From contig NZ_CP113116.1 in NCBI RefSeq assembly GCF_026625985.1, forward strand, positions 4,960,001-5,024,000: a DNA stretch of 64,000 bases, in the 5' to 3' direction. A program made the position numbers and the translations under genes. This stretch comes from Mycobacterium sp. Aquia_213. GTDB lineage: Bacteria; Actinomycetota; Actinomycetes; Mycobacteriales; Mycobacteriaceae. Position 1 is the stretch's first letter; each line of letters opens with the position of its first letter. This document shows positions 8,596 to 16,650 of the stretch, piece after piece. Below the pieces are notes generated by a model. The model did not search any database and was not told the DNA's origin. It worked only from the letters and a program-made list of their open reading frames with translations.

Positions 8596-9576
8596 GTGAC
8601 ATCAAGACCGCGTGCCCTGGTGACGGCCCCGCTGCGTGGCCCGGGGTTCGCCAAACTCCGGCAGCTCGCCGATGTGGTGTACGACCCGTGGATCGAGGCG
8701 ACCCCGCTGCGGATCTACAGCCCCGAGCAGTTGGCCGAACGGATCAGCGCCGAAGCCGCCGACGTCGTTGTGGTGGAGAGCGACTCGGTGCGCGGCCCGG
8801 TGTTCGACCTGGGTTTGCGTGCGATCGCCTCCACCCGCGGCGACCCCAACAACGTCGACATCGCCGGAGCCACCGCGGCGGGCATCCCGGTGCTGAACAC
8901 ACCGGCCCGCAACGCCGATGCGGTCGCCGAGATGGCGGTGGCCCTGCTGCTGGCCGCCACCCGCCACCTGCTGACCGCCGACGCGGATGTGCGCAGCGGC
9001 AACATGTTTCGCGACGGCAGCATTCCCTACCAGCGCTTCCGGGGGTGGGAGATCGCGGGGCGCACCGCGGGGCTGGTGGGGCTGGGCGCCGTCGGCCGGG
9101 CCTTGCGATGGCGGCTTGCGGGGCTGGGCATGCGGGTGATCGCCCACGACCCCTATCACCACGAAGCCCAGCACAGCCTCGACGAACTGCTGAGCGAGGC
9201 CGACGTCGTCTCGCTGCACGCACCGGTCACTGACGACACCACGGGGATGATCGGCGCGCGTGAATTCGCTGCCATGCGCGACGGCGTGGTTTTCCTCAAC
9301 ACCGCTCGCGCGCAACTGCACGACACCGACGCGCTCGTCGACGCCTTGCGCAGCGGCAAGGTGGGCGCGGCGGGGTTGGACCATTTCGTTGGCGAGTTTC
9401 TGGCCACCGATCATCCGTTGGTGGGCATGCCCAATGTCGTGCTGACCCCGCACATCGGCGGGGCGACCTGGGACACTGAGGCACGGCAGGCGCAGATGGT
9501 CGCCGACGATCTGGAAGCGTTGCTATCCGGCAACGCGCCCGCTCATATCGTCAACCCGGAGGTGCTGGGGTTATGA
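8596..9576 (+). CDS. serA2: D-isomer-specific 2-hydroxyacid dehydrogenase family protein
   Basis: 326-aa NAD-dependent dehydrogenase, orthologue of Rv0728c. The NAD-binding loop GLVGLGAVGRALR is near residue 160. The catalytic Arg is in NTARAQL, the acidic residue region follows in AGLDHFVGE, and the catalytic His is in LTPHIGGATWD. The GTG at 8596 is chosen over a TTG at 8587 because it gives the M. tuberculosis length. Despite the serA2 name, it lies in a sugar-catabolism context and lacks the ACT domain of biosynthetic SerA, so a sugar-acid oxidation is more likely. It overlaps fucA by 4 nt. Confidence 0.88.
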   Translation: MTSRPRALVTAPLRGPGFAKLRQLADVVYDPWIEATPLRIYSPEQLAERISAEAADVVVVESDSVRGPVFDLGLRAIASTRGDPNNVDIAGATAAGIPVLNTPARNADAVAEMAVALLLAATRHLLTADADVRSGNMFRDGSIPYQRFRGWEIAGRTAGLVGLGAVGRALRWRLAGLGMRVIAHDPYHHEAQHSLDELLSEADVVSLHAPVTDDTTGMIGAREFAAMRDGVVFLNTARAQLHDTDALVDALRSGKVGAAGLDHFVGEFLATDHPLVGMPNVVLTPHIGGATWDTEARQAQMVADDLEALLSGNAPAHIVNPEVLGL

Positions 9577-10229
9577 AGTTCGTGGACAACCCGGAAACCG
9601 CGGTGCTGGCCGCGGCCAAAGACATGCTGCGCCGCGGGCTGGTCGAGGGAACCGCCGGCAACATCTCGGCGCGACGGTCCGACGGCAACATCGTGATCAC
9701 CCCGTCCTCTGTCGACTATGGCGACATGGAGCTCGACGACCTGGTGCTGATCGACCCCGACGGCGCTGTGCAGCACGCCAAGGACGGCCGAGCGCCGTCG
9801 TCGGAAATGCAGCTGCACCTGGCGGCCTATCAGGCGTTCGACGACATCGGCAGCGTCATTCACAGTCATCCCGTGTGGGCGACCATGTTCGCGATCGCGC
9901 ACCAGCCGATTCCGGCCTGCATCGACGAATTCGCGGTCTACGTCGGCGGCGACGTTCGGTGCGCCGACTACGCCGCATCGGGCACCCCCGATGTCGGGGC
10001 CAACGCGGTCAAGGCGCTGGAAGGCCGCGGCGCCGCCCTGATCGCCAACCACGGCCTGGTCGCGGTGGGACCCCGCCCGGACAAGGTCCTGCATATCACC
10101 GCACTCGTCGAACGCACCGCACAAATCGTTTGGGGTGCAAGGGCTCTCGGTGGGCCGGTGCCAATCCCCGAAGACGTGAACCGCAACTTCGCCAGCGTCT
10201 ACGGCTACCTGCGCACCAACCCTCTGTGA
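9573..10229 (+). CDS. fucA: Class II aldolase/adducin family (L-fuculose-phosphate aldolase-like)
   Basis: 218-aa zinc-dependent class II aldolase, Rv0727c type, which cleaves a ketose phosphate into dihydroxyacetone phosphate plus an aldehyde. Zinc ligands and catalytic base are visible: GNIS at 29-32, Glu78 in PSSEMQLH, His97 and His99 in HSHP, His160 in ANHGLVAVG. They match the spacing of E. coli FucA. The ATGA overlap with serA2 and the GTGA overlap with the next gene indicate one translationally coupled unit. Confidence 0.9.
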   Translation: MKFVDNPETAVLAAAKDMLRRGLVEGTAGNISARRSDGNIVITPSSVDYGDMELDDLVLIDPDGAVQHAKDGRAPSSEMQLHLAAYQAFDDIGSVIHSHPVWATMFAIAHQPIPACIDEFAVYVGGDVRCADYAASGTPDVGANAVKALEGRGAALIANHGLVAVGPRPDKVLHITALVERTAQIVWGARALGGPVPIPEDVNRNFASVYGYLRTNPL

Positions 10230-11152
10230 GCCGGGTCCAGCTGGGTCGCGCCTGTGTGACCCGCATCGTGGAATTTCAGTTCGAGTTGGGGACAAAGTCT
10301 TTCGCCCACACTCCACCGTCCGGATGGCACGACAACGCCGACCTGCTGGTGCCGGACTTCTTCGATCCCGACGCCGAGAAATGGCGCATCGCGGTGCAAA
10401 GCTGGGTCGTCGAGGTCGACGGGCTGACCGTCGTGGTGGACACCGGCGTCGGCAACGACCGGCAGCGCCCGCACATGCCGCCGCTGGATGGGCTGAAAAC
10501 CGGGTTTCTCACCGGGTGGGAGTCGGCCGGCATCGACCGCAGCGCCGTGGACGTGGTGATCAACACCCACATCCATTCCGACCACGTCGGATGGAACACG
10601 ATGCTCGAGGACGACACCTGGGTGCCGACGTTCCCCAATGCCCGATACCTCGCGCCCGCAGCCGATTACCGTTACTTCGCGCCGGATGGGCCGGTGGCGC
10701 GCCGATCGCCACGCACCGAGCAGGAGGCCATCGCGCAGCACGGCGATCAGCTGGTGTTCGCCGACAGCGTGTCGCCCGTCGACGAGGCGGGGCAACTCGT
10801 CCAATGGTCCGACGACTACTTGATCAGCCCGTCACTGCGGCTGCGGCCCGCCGCGGGACACACGCCCGGCTCGTCGGTGCTGTGGCTGGACGCGGGTGTG
10901 CCCGCCGTCTTCGTCGGCGACATCACGCACAGCCCGCTGCAACTGCGTCGTCCCGCCGACCCCTGTGCCTTCGACGTGGATGCCACCGCTGCCGCGGCCA
11001 CCCGGCACCGGATCTTCACCGAGGCCGCCCAGGCGCACGCCACCGTGATCCCGGCGCACTACCCCGGCCACGGCGGCGCGTCGATCCGCCCCGTCGCCGA
11101 CCAATTCGAAGTCGACGAGTGGCTCGACATCGAACCGCTTCCCCGCACCTGA
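10226..11152 (+). CDS. Metallo-beta-lactamase-fold hydrolase
   Basis: 308-aa MBL-fold protein with the dinuclear-zinc motif THIHSDHVGW, a downstream metal-binding AAGHTPGS, VFVGDITHSP, and a final PAHYPGHGG. The frame is open upstream within fucA. The GTG at 10226 is preferred because it overlaps the fucA stop (GTGA); a GTG at 10256 is the alternative. MBL hydrolases beside sugar dehydrogenases often open lactones or thioesters, so a lactonase step in this module is plausible but unproved. M. tuberculosis has no such gene at this position. Confidence 0.85.
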   Translation: MSRVQLGRACVTRIVEFQFELGTKSFAHTPPSGWHDNADLLVPDFFDPDAEKWRIAVQSWVVEVDGLTVVVDTGVGNDRQRPHMPPLDGLKTGFLTGWESAGIDRSAVDVVINTHIHSDHVGWNTMLEDDTWVPTFPNARYLAPAADYRYFAPDGPVARRSPRTEQEAIAQHGDQLVFADSVSPVDEAGQLVQWSDDYLISPSLRLRPAAGHTPGSSVLWLDAGVPAVFVGDITHSPLQLRRPADPCAFDVDATAAAATRHRIFTEAAQAHATVIPAHYPGHGGASIRPVADQFEVDEWLDIEPLPRT

Positions 11153-11171
11153 CCGGATGGCCGACTCGTAG

Positions 11172-12023
11172 TCAGACGGCGCGCGTGCGCCATTTGCGGG
11201 GCGAGATGCCGTGTATCCGGCTGAATTGCCGACTGAAGTAACCGGGATCGAAAACCCCTACCCGCCGGGCGATCTCGGCGACCGCGAGATCCGTCTCCTC
11301 CAGCAAGGTGCGCGCTTCGGCCATGCGGCGTTCGATGATCCACTCACCCACGGTGCGTCCGGTGCGGCGGCGCACCACCGTGGTGAGATGGCCCGGCGTC
11401 ATGCCGAGTTCGCCCGCCACGTCGCGCAGCGACAGCGCCTCGGCGTGCCGGCGGTCGATCACCGCGAACACATCGGCCAGCAGCGGCTCACCGCTGCGCT
11501 TCAGATCGGCCACCACATCGCGCGCCAGCCGCGCGAGCTCGATCAGCAGTAGCGTCAGGTGCGCCAGCGCCGCCTGTCGATGGCCCTCCTGCCGGGCGGT
11601 GAGTTCGGTTTCGATCGCTTGAATTGTGTTGTCCCACATAGACCGTCGGTCCTCGGGTATCTCCAGCCGCAGCACCCCACCGGAATATCCGTGCAGGAAC
11701 GGGAAGAGCAGCGGGTGGCCCCGCCATGCCGGCCATGGCGAGCGCCCGTCCTCACCGAGTGCGCCGGGATCGAAGAACACCGCGACGCCGGCATCGAGGT
11801 CTTCCAGCCGCCCCGGGTCGAGCACCTCGCCGGCGGCGGCCACATACACCAGGTCCGCCGCGGGGACGTACCACAGGGCCGGGAAATCGTGAATGTGACG
11901 ACCCCGCTCACCGAGATCGCCCATGTGACGGTGCACCGAAACCGGAGGTGTGTCCGGGTCGGCCCGATATTGGTAGATCGGCACCCCGCCGCGGTGGCCG
12001 ATCAACCGAGCTGCCTGCGTCAT
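11172..12023 (-). CDS. AraC-family transcriptional regulator
   Basis: 283-aa regulator. A cupin-like sensing domain at the N-terminus (HIHDFPALWYVP region) is followed by two AraC helix-turn-helix units at the C-terminus: LSLRDVAGELGMTPGHLTTV and AEIARRVGVFDPGYFSRQF, ending in GISPRKWR. It is divergent from the small methyltransferase at 12090 (66-bp gap) and converges on the MBL gene, so its targets are likely one or both neighbours. The effector is unknown. Confidence 0.88.
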   Translation of the reverse strand: MTQAARLIGHRGGVPIYQYRADPDTPPVSVHRHMGDLGERGRHIHDFPALWYVPAADLVYVAAAGEVLDPGRLEDLDAGVAVFFDPGALGEDGRSPWPAWRGHPLLFPFLHGYSGGVLRLEIPEDRRSMWDNTIQAIETELTARQEGHRQAALAHLTLLLIELARLARDVVADLKRSGEPLLADVFAVIDRRHAEALSLRDVAGELGMTPGHLTTVVRRRTGRTVGEWIIERRMAEARTLLEETDLAVAEIARRVGVFDPGYFSRQFSRIHGISPRKWRTRAV

Positions 12024-12089
12024 GATTGCGAAAGATAGTCCTATTTTTAGCGATGATCACCCAATTCTACAGCGAGCCAGTGGTCCACT

Positions 12090-12743
12090 ATGGACTCTGT
12101 GACAAAATATCCTCCACATGACTACCTTCCCGCTACCGGTCACGCCGCTTTTCTGCCCGCATACGATCTGATCGCACGCCTGATGGGCTTCAGTAGCGTC
12201 TATCAACGGCTGGTCAGCCAGGCCGGTATCGCCGGCGGTCACCGAGTTCTGGAAATAGGCTGCGGCACCGGCAATCTCACGCTCCGAGCCAAGCGAAGTC
12301 AGCCCTCAGCCGACGTGACCGGTTGCGATCCGGACCCGCGCATCTTGGGGGTGGCACAACGGAAGGCCAACGGATTGACCGGTATTCGCTTCGAGCAGGG
12401 TTACGCCGAACGGCTTCCCTACGCCGACGGCGAATTCGACCGGGTGCTGTCGTCGATGATGCTGCATCACATCAAAGACGAAGCGAAACCGGAGGCGGCA
12501 GCGGAGATATTTCGGGTACTGCGTCCCGGCGGAAGGCTGCACCTGGTCGACATCAGCGGCGACACGACCAGCGGCGGCTTGCTGCCACGGCTCATCCGGC
12601 ACAACCATCACGCGGCCGGCAACCTCGGGGGCGCAGTGCCCAGACTGCTCCGCTCGGCGGGATTCGACTGCACCGAACTCGCCACCAAGCGGCAACGGAT
12701 CGTCGGCCAACTCACCTTTTACCAGGCCGTCCGACCCGCTTAG
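12090..12743 (+). CDS. Class I SAM-dependent methyltransferase (UbiE/Methyltransf_11-like)
   Basis: 217-aa methyltransferase with motif I VLEIGCGTGNLTLRA, the acidic post-I position GCDPDPRIL, motif II VLSSMMLHHI and motif III FRVLRPGGRLHLVDISG. It is not related to the LCM-like arrays nearby. An alternative start is the GTG at 12099. It is divergent from the AraC gene. The substrate is unknown; C- or O-methylation of a small molecule is typical of the family. Confidence 0.85.
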   Translation: MDSVTKYPPHDYLPATGHAAFLPAYDLIARLMGFSSVYQRLVSQAGIAGGHRVLEIGCGTGNLTLRAKRSQPSADVTGCDPDPRILGVAQRKANGLTGIRFEQGYAERLPYADGEFDRVLSSMMLHHIKDEAKPEAAAEIFRVLRPGGRLHLVDISGDTTSGGLLPRLIRHNHHAAGNLGGAVPRLLRSAGFDCTELATKRQRIVGQLTFYQAVRPA

Positions 12744-12758
12744 GCGCAAGATTGACCG

Positions 12759-13550
12759 ATGATCGAGATCGGATACGAGATTCGGGACAGAATCGCCTAC
12801 GTCACGCTGAACCGGCCACACGCGAAGAACGCCGTCACCCCGGACATGCACGAAGAGCTTTGCCGCGTGTGGGCCGACTTCGACCGCAACGACGACGCCG
12901 ACGTCGCGATATTGACCGGCTTCGGAGACGCCTTCTGCGCGGGCGCGGACCTGGCGACCTATGTGCCGATCAACTACGTGGACGCGACACCGAGCCGGGT
13001 TCGCGACATCGTCGATATGGGGTTCGGAGGCCTCACCCGGGGACTGCATCGGATCCTCAAGCCGACGATCGCCGCCGTCAACGGGTGGGCGCTGGCCGGC
13101 GGCCTCGAACTCGCGCTGGCCTGCGACATCCGCGTCGCCTCCGAACGCGCGATGTTCGGATCCTTCGAGGCGCGGCGCGGATTCCATCATGGCGACGGCG
13201 GAATCACGCGGCTGGTCAACACATGTGGCGTCGGCGTCGCAATGCAGATGGTGCTTACCGCGGAACCGATCGACGCGGGCCGAGCGCTGCAATGCAACAT
13301 GATCACCAAAGTTGTCCCACACGAACAGCTGATGCACGAGGCCGAAATATTGGCCCGGCACATCCTGCGCAACTCCCAGCGAGCGGTGCGGTCGGCGAAG
13401 GAGACAATCCTGGAGATCATCGGCAAGCCACTCGATGACCAGCTGCGCACGGAGGGGTGGAACTCCTACACCTGTCTCGACCAGGAGGAGGCCCGCGAAT
13501 TGCTGGGTCGATTCTTCGATCGATCGGATCCCGGGCGAACGCCCGACTAG
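12759..13550 (+). CDS. Enoyl-CoA hydratase/isomerase (crotonase) family protein
   Basis: 263-aa crotonase-fold enzyme. The first oxyanion-hole segment is AFCAGADLATY and the second is VNGWALAGGLELALACD. It has an Ala-Cys-rich CoA site followed by the FGSFEARRGFHHGDGG segment. At the position of the second catalytic Glu the sequence must be aligned before hydratase activity is assumed. It follows the methyltransferase by 15 nt on the same strand. Confidence 0.88.
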   Translation: MIEIGYEIRDRIAYVTLNRPHAKNAVTPDMHEELCRVWADFDRNDDADVAILTGFGDAFCAGADLATYVPINYVDATPSRVRDIVDMGFGGLTRGLHRILKPTIAAVNGWALAGGLELALACDIRVASERAMFGSFEARRGFHHGDGGITRLVNTCGVGVAMQMVLTAEPIDAGRALQCNMITKVVPHEQLMHEAEILARHILRNSQRAVRSAKETILEIIGKPLDDQLRTEGWNSYTCLDQEEARELLGRFFDRSDPGRTPD

Positions 13551-13557
13551 CGCTGGA

Positions 13558-14790
13558 CTACCGCTGGTCAAAGGCGACCTTGATGGCGCCGCTGTCGGCC
13601 TGGTTGGCAATCGCCAAAAAGGCGTCGCGCCAACGGTCCAGCGCGAAGGTGTGGGTCAGCATCGGCCGCAGGTCCACCCGGCCGTCGGCGGCGAGGTCGA
13701 GGTAGTGCGCGATCGCGTGCTTGCGCTGGCCGTCGACCTCTTCGAACCCGAAGGCATTGGACCCGACGAGGTTGATCTCCTTGAAGTACAGCGGGCTCCA
13801 CTCCCAGCGGCCCGGCGCGTGGACTCCGGCCTTCACCAGCGTCCCCCGCGAGCGCAGCACCCGCACCCCGACCTCGAACGTCTCGGGCTTTCCGACGGTG
13901 TCGTAGACGACGTCGACCGCTCCCGGGTGGGCCATCGGCAGCCCCAGCAGCGGTTGGCGCAGCCGACCACCGCCCCAGGCGGCCAGCTCTTCGATCAGGG
14001 CCAGACGTGGTTCGTGCGCAAGGACTTTGGCGGCTCCGAACTTTCGTGCGACCTCTCCCTGGGCGTCGAAGCGCGCCACCACGGCCACCGCCACGTCGGG
14101 ATAGAGCGCTTGCAGGATCGCGACCGCACACAACCCGAGCGAGCCGGCCCCGTAGACCAAGACCCGGCCCGAGCGGGGTGGCGGATGGCGGGTGATCGCG
14201 TGCAGCGACACCGAAAACGGATCGGCGAACACGGCCATCTCGTCGGGTATCGATTCGGGAACGGCGAACAGCATGCTGTCGTGGGCGGGCATCAGTTCGG
14301 CGTATCCACCGGTCACGTCGGCCGACACCCCGGTGTGGATGCCCGGCTTGATATCGCCGTCGGTGAAGCTCCAGCACAGGCTGTAGTCGCCACTTTCGCA
14401 GGCGGGGCACTTCGGCTCGATACCGCGCGGCCCGCACGACAACCACGGGTTGAGCACGACCCGTTGCCCCACCTCGAGTCCGCGGGCGCCTGCCCCCAGC
14501 GCCACCACGTCGGCGACCACCTCGTGGCCCATCACCTGCGGAAAGGAACAGAAGCCGCCCATCGCGTTGTCGGCGTCGTCCTCACCGAAATCCATCAGGA
14601 TCTGCTTGGAGTCCGACCCGCAGATACCGGTCAATCGCGGCCGGGTGACCACCCAATCCTCGTGTGGCAGTTGCGGATCCGGCACCCGTCGCAGGGCGGT
14701 CGGGGTATGGGCCAAGTTGGCCGTCAGCGTGTTGGCGTCCCCGGGGACCTCGAACGGCTCCGGTGCCACGCCGTACACCAGCGCCTTCAT
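13558..14790 (-). CDS. Zinc-dependent alcohol/sugar dehydrogenase (MDR superfamily)
   Basis: 410-aa medium-chain dehydrogenase. The catalytic zinc site begins with GICGSDSKQILMDFG and MGHEVVADV. A structural-zinc-like segment has CPACESGDYSLC. The Rossmann motif is LVYGAGSLGLCAVAILQ. The open frame extends upstream, but the ATG at 14790 begins the family-typical MKALVYG and overlaps the SDR stop (ATGA). The sequence resembles glucose/sorbitol-type dehydrogenases; the substrate is not determinable. It is coupled to the SDR gene in front of it. Confidence 0.88.
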   Translation of the reverse strand: MKALVYGVAPEPFEVPGDANTLTANLAHTPTALRRVPDPQLPHEDWVVTRPRLTGICGSDSKQILMDFGEDDADNAMGGFCSFPQVMGHEVVADVVALGAGARGLEVGQRVVLNPWLSCGPRGIEPKCPACESGDYSLCWSFTDGDIKPGIHTGVSADVTGGYAELMPAHDSMLFAVPESIPDEMAVFADPFSVSLHAITRHPPPRSGRVLVYGAGSLGLCAVAILQALYPDVAVAVVARFDAQGEVARKFGAAKVLAHEPRLALIEELAAWGGGRLRQPLLGLPMAHPGAVDVVYDTVGKPETFEVGVRVLRSRGTLVKAGVHAPGRWEWSPLYFKEINLVGSNAFGFEEVDGQRKHAIAHYLDLAADGRVDLRPMLTHTFALDRWRDAFLAIANQADSGAIKVAFDQR

Positions 14791-15575
14791 CGGGGCGCCA
14801 TCCCGGCCACCCCGGCAATGAAGGCGTCGAGGTCGGCATTCTTGGCGTCGACGACCGCCTTCATGTCGGGCACATAGTGCTCGAATTGGTCGCTGCCCAG
14901 GGCGTCGATGATGCCGTCGGCCACCTCTTCGGCGGCGACCTTGGGCCCCTGGTAGAGCGGTTCCTCGCTGCCCGGCTGATCCCAAATCTCGGTGTCGACC
15001 GGACCCGGCTCGATCAGCTTCACCGTGACGCCGGTGCCGTGCAGGTCCACGGCCATCGCCTCACTCCACCCGCACAGCGCGAACTTACTTGCGCAATAAG
15101 CGGTTTCGTGGATGATCCCGAGCCGGCCGCCGACGCTCGACACGTTCACGATCAGGCCCGAGCCGCGCTCCAGCATCCGCGGCAGCACGGCCAGCGTCAT
15201 GCGCATCGGGGCGAAGAAGTTCACCCGCATGACGTCCTCTACCTCGTCGGGATCGAGCTCGGTGACACGCCGGCGCTTCGGGATCGCGGCATTGTTGATC
15301 AGCACGTCGATGCCGCCGAGACCATCCCAGGCTTGCCCCGCAAGCTCCCCGAGGCCCGCGGTGTCGCCCAGATCGGCCACCCACATCGCCGAGGCCGGCG
15401 AGGTTCGCCGGCAATCCGCGAGCACCTCGCCGAGGCGGTCGCGGCGCCGGGCGATCAGTCCCACTACCGCGCTCTGGGCGGCCAGCCGCCTGGCCAGGGC
15501 CGCACCCAGGCCCGAGGAAGCACCCGTGATCAGCACCCGTTTCCCGGCCATCGTGAAGGGCGTTGCGTACGCCAT
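14787..15575 (-). CDS. Short-chain dehydrogenase/reductase
   Basis: 262-aa classical SDR: cofactor loop TGASSGLGAALARR, NNAA, catalytic Ser in NVSSVGG and the YxxxK motif in YCASKFALCG. The residues RRRDR after strand 2 point to NADP(H) use (inference). It is followed by the zinc dehydrogenase through a 4-nt ATGA overlap, so the two probably act on the same alcohol/ketone. The promoter region shared with the plus-strand methyltransferase array is 109 bp. Confidence 0.9.
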   Translation of the reverse strand: MAYATPFTMAGKRVLITGASSGLGAALARRLAAQSAVVGLIARRRDRLGEVLADCRRTSPASAMWVADLGDTAGLGELAGQAWDGLGGIDVLINNAAIPKRRRVTELDPDEVEDVMRVNFFAPMRMTLAVLPRMLERGSGLIVNVSSVGGRLGIIHETAYCASKFALCGWSEAMAVDLHGTGVTVKLIEPGPVDTEIWDQPGSEEPLYQGPKVAAEEVADGIIDALGSDQFEHYVPDMKAVVDAKNADLDAFIAGVAGMAPR

Positions 15576-15629
15576 CCGTCAAGGTTGCCCCGAATCGCGG
15601 GAAGCGTACAGTAGTGGAAGCTTGTTATA

Positions 15630-15646
15630 TTGGCTAAGTATTAACG
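15630..15646 (+). promoter_or_regulatory. Conserved CTAAGTAT box upstream of second methyltransferase array
   Basis: Matches the box at 3656-3672 in 14 of 17 positions and lies 38 bp before the array ATG, inside an A/T-rich stretch with several TA-rich hexamers. It could be a shared promoter element or a common regulator site for both arrays. Confidence 0.35.
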
Positions 15647-15684
15647 AAGGTAAACTAAATACATCCGATTGAGGGGGAACTTAG

Positions 15685-16650
15685 ATGACTTCCACCAGCT
15701 CCACCAGATACGACGGCGACACCTGGGACCTGGCGTCCAGCGTCGGGGTGACCGCGACGATGGTCGCCGCCGCCCGCGCGATCGCGACCCGGGCCGATCG
15801 CCCGCTGATCAACGACCCGTTCGCCGAACCGCTGGTCAAGGCCGTCGGCGTGGACCTGCTCTCCCGTTTGGCCAGTGGCGAATTGGACCCCGCCGAGCTG
15901 AACGATGTTCACGACGGTGCGACGGGATCCGCCGGGGCGATGTCGCGCATGGCCGACAACATGGCAGTGCGCACCAAGTTCTTCGACGAGTTCTTCACCG
16001 ACGCCACGACGGCGGGTATCAAGCAGGTTGTGATCCTGGCGTCCGGGCTCGATTCCCGCGCCTACCGGTTGGCGTGGCCCGCCGGCACGGTGGTCTACGA
16101 GGTCGACCAGCCGCAGGTCATCGAATTCAAGACCCAAGCACTGGCCAACCTGGGCGCCGCGCCAACCGCCGACCGCCGAGTGGTGGCCATCGATCTGCGT
16201 GACGACTGGCCCACCGCGCTGCGCACCGCCGGCTTCGACCCGGCCCAGCCCGCGGCATGGAGCGCCGAGGGTCTGCTCGGCTACTTGCCGCCGGACGCCC
16301 AAGACCGTCTGCTGGACACCATCACCGCGCTCAGCGCGCCGGGCAGCCGGCTGGCCACCGAGAGTGCGCCCAACCCCGAGCCCGGTGAACAGGACAAGCT
16401 GCGCGAGCGCATGCAGACCATCGCCGAACGTTGGCGTGCACACGGTTTCGATCTCGACATGGCAGGTCTGGTCTACCTTGGCGACCGCAACGAGGCGGTT
16501 CCCTACCTTGCCGACCGCGGATGGACCCTGGCCAGCAAGAGCATCCAGGAGTTGTTCGCGGACAACGACTTTGCCCCACTCGAGGAAGACGACGTGCGGA
16601 TGGGCGAGATGCTCTACACCAGCGGCACCCTGGACAAGAAAGCGAAATAG
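15685..16650 (+). CDS. SAM-dependent methyltransferase, LCM-like family, array 2 copy 1
   Basis: 321-aa member of the same family as the genes at 3736-6521, closest in position to Rv0726c. Motifs: DTWDLASSVGVTAT, LASGLDSRAYRLAWP, VYEVDQPQVIEFK and SAEGLLGYLPPDAQDRLL. A purine-rich GAGGGGG lies about 10 nt before the ATG. It ends directly against the next copy. Confidence 0.88.
   Translation: MTSTSSTRYDGDTWDLASSVGVTATMVAAARAIATRADRPLINDPFAEPLVKAVGVDLLSRLASGELDPAELNDVHDGATGSAGAMSRMADNMAVRTKFFDEFFTDATTAGIKQVVILASGLDSRAYRLAWPAGTVVYEVDQPQVIEFKTQALANLGAAPTADRRVVAIDLRDDWPTALRTAGFDPAQPAAWSAEGLLGYLPPDAQDRLLDTITALSAPGSRLATESAPNPEPGEQDKLRERMQTIAERWRAHGFDLDMAGLVYLGDRNEAVPYLADRGWTLASKSIQELFADNDFAPLEEDDVRMGEMLYTSGTLDKKAK

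Noticed and set aside
12306..13610. 434-codon minus-strand frame across the methyltransferase and crotonase genes
   Set aside because: It covers two genes with clear motifs on the other strand and itself shows no recognisable family.
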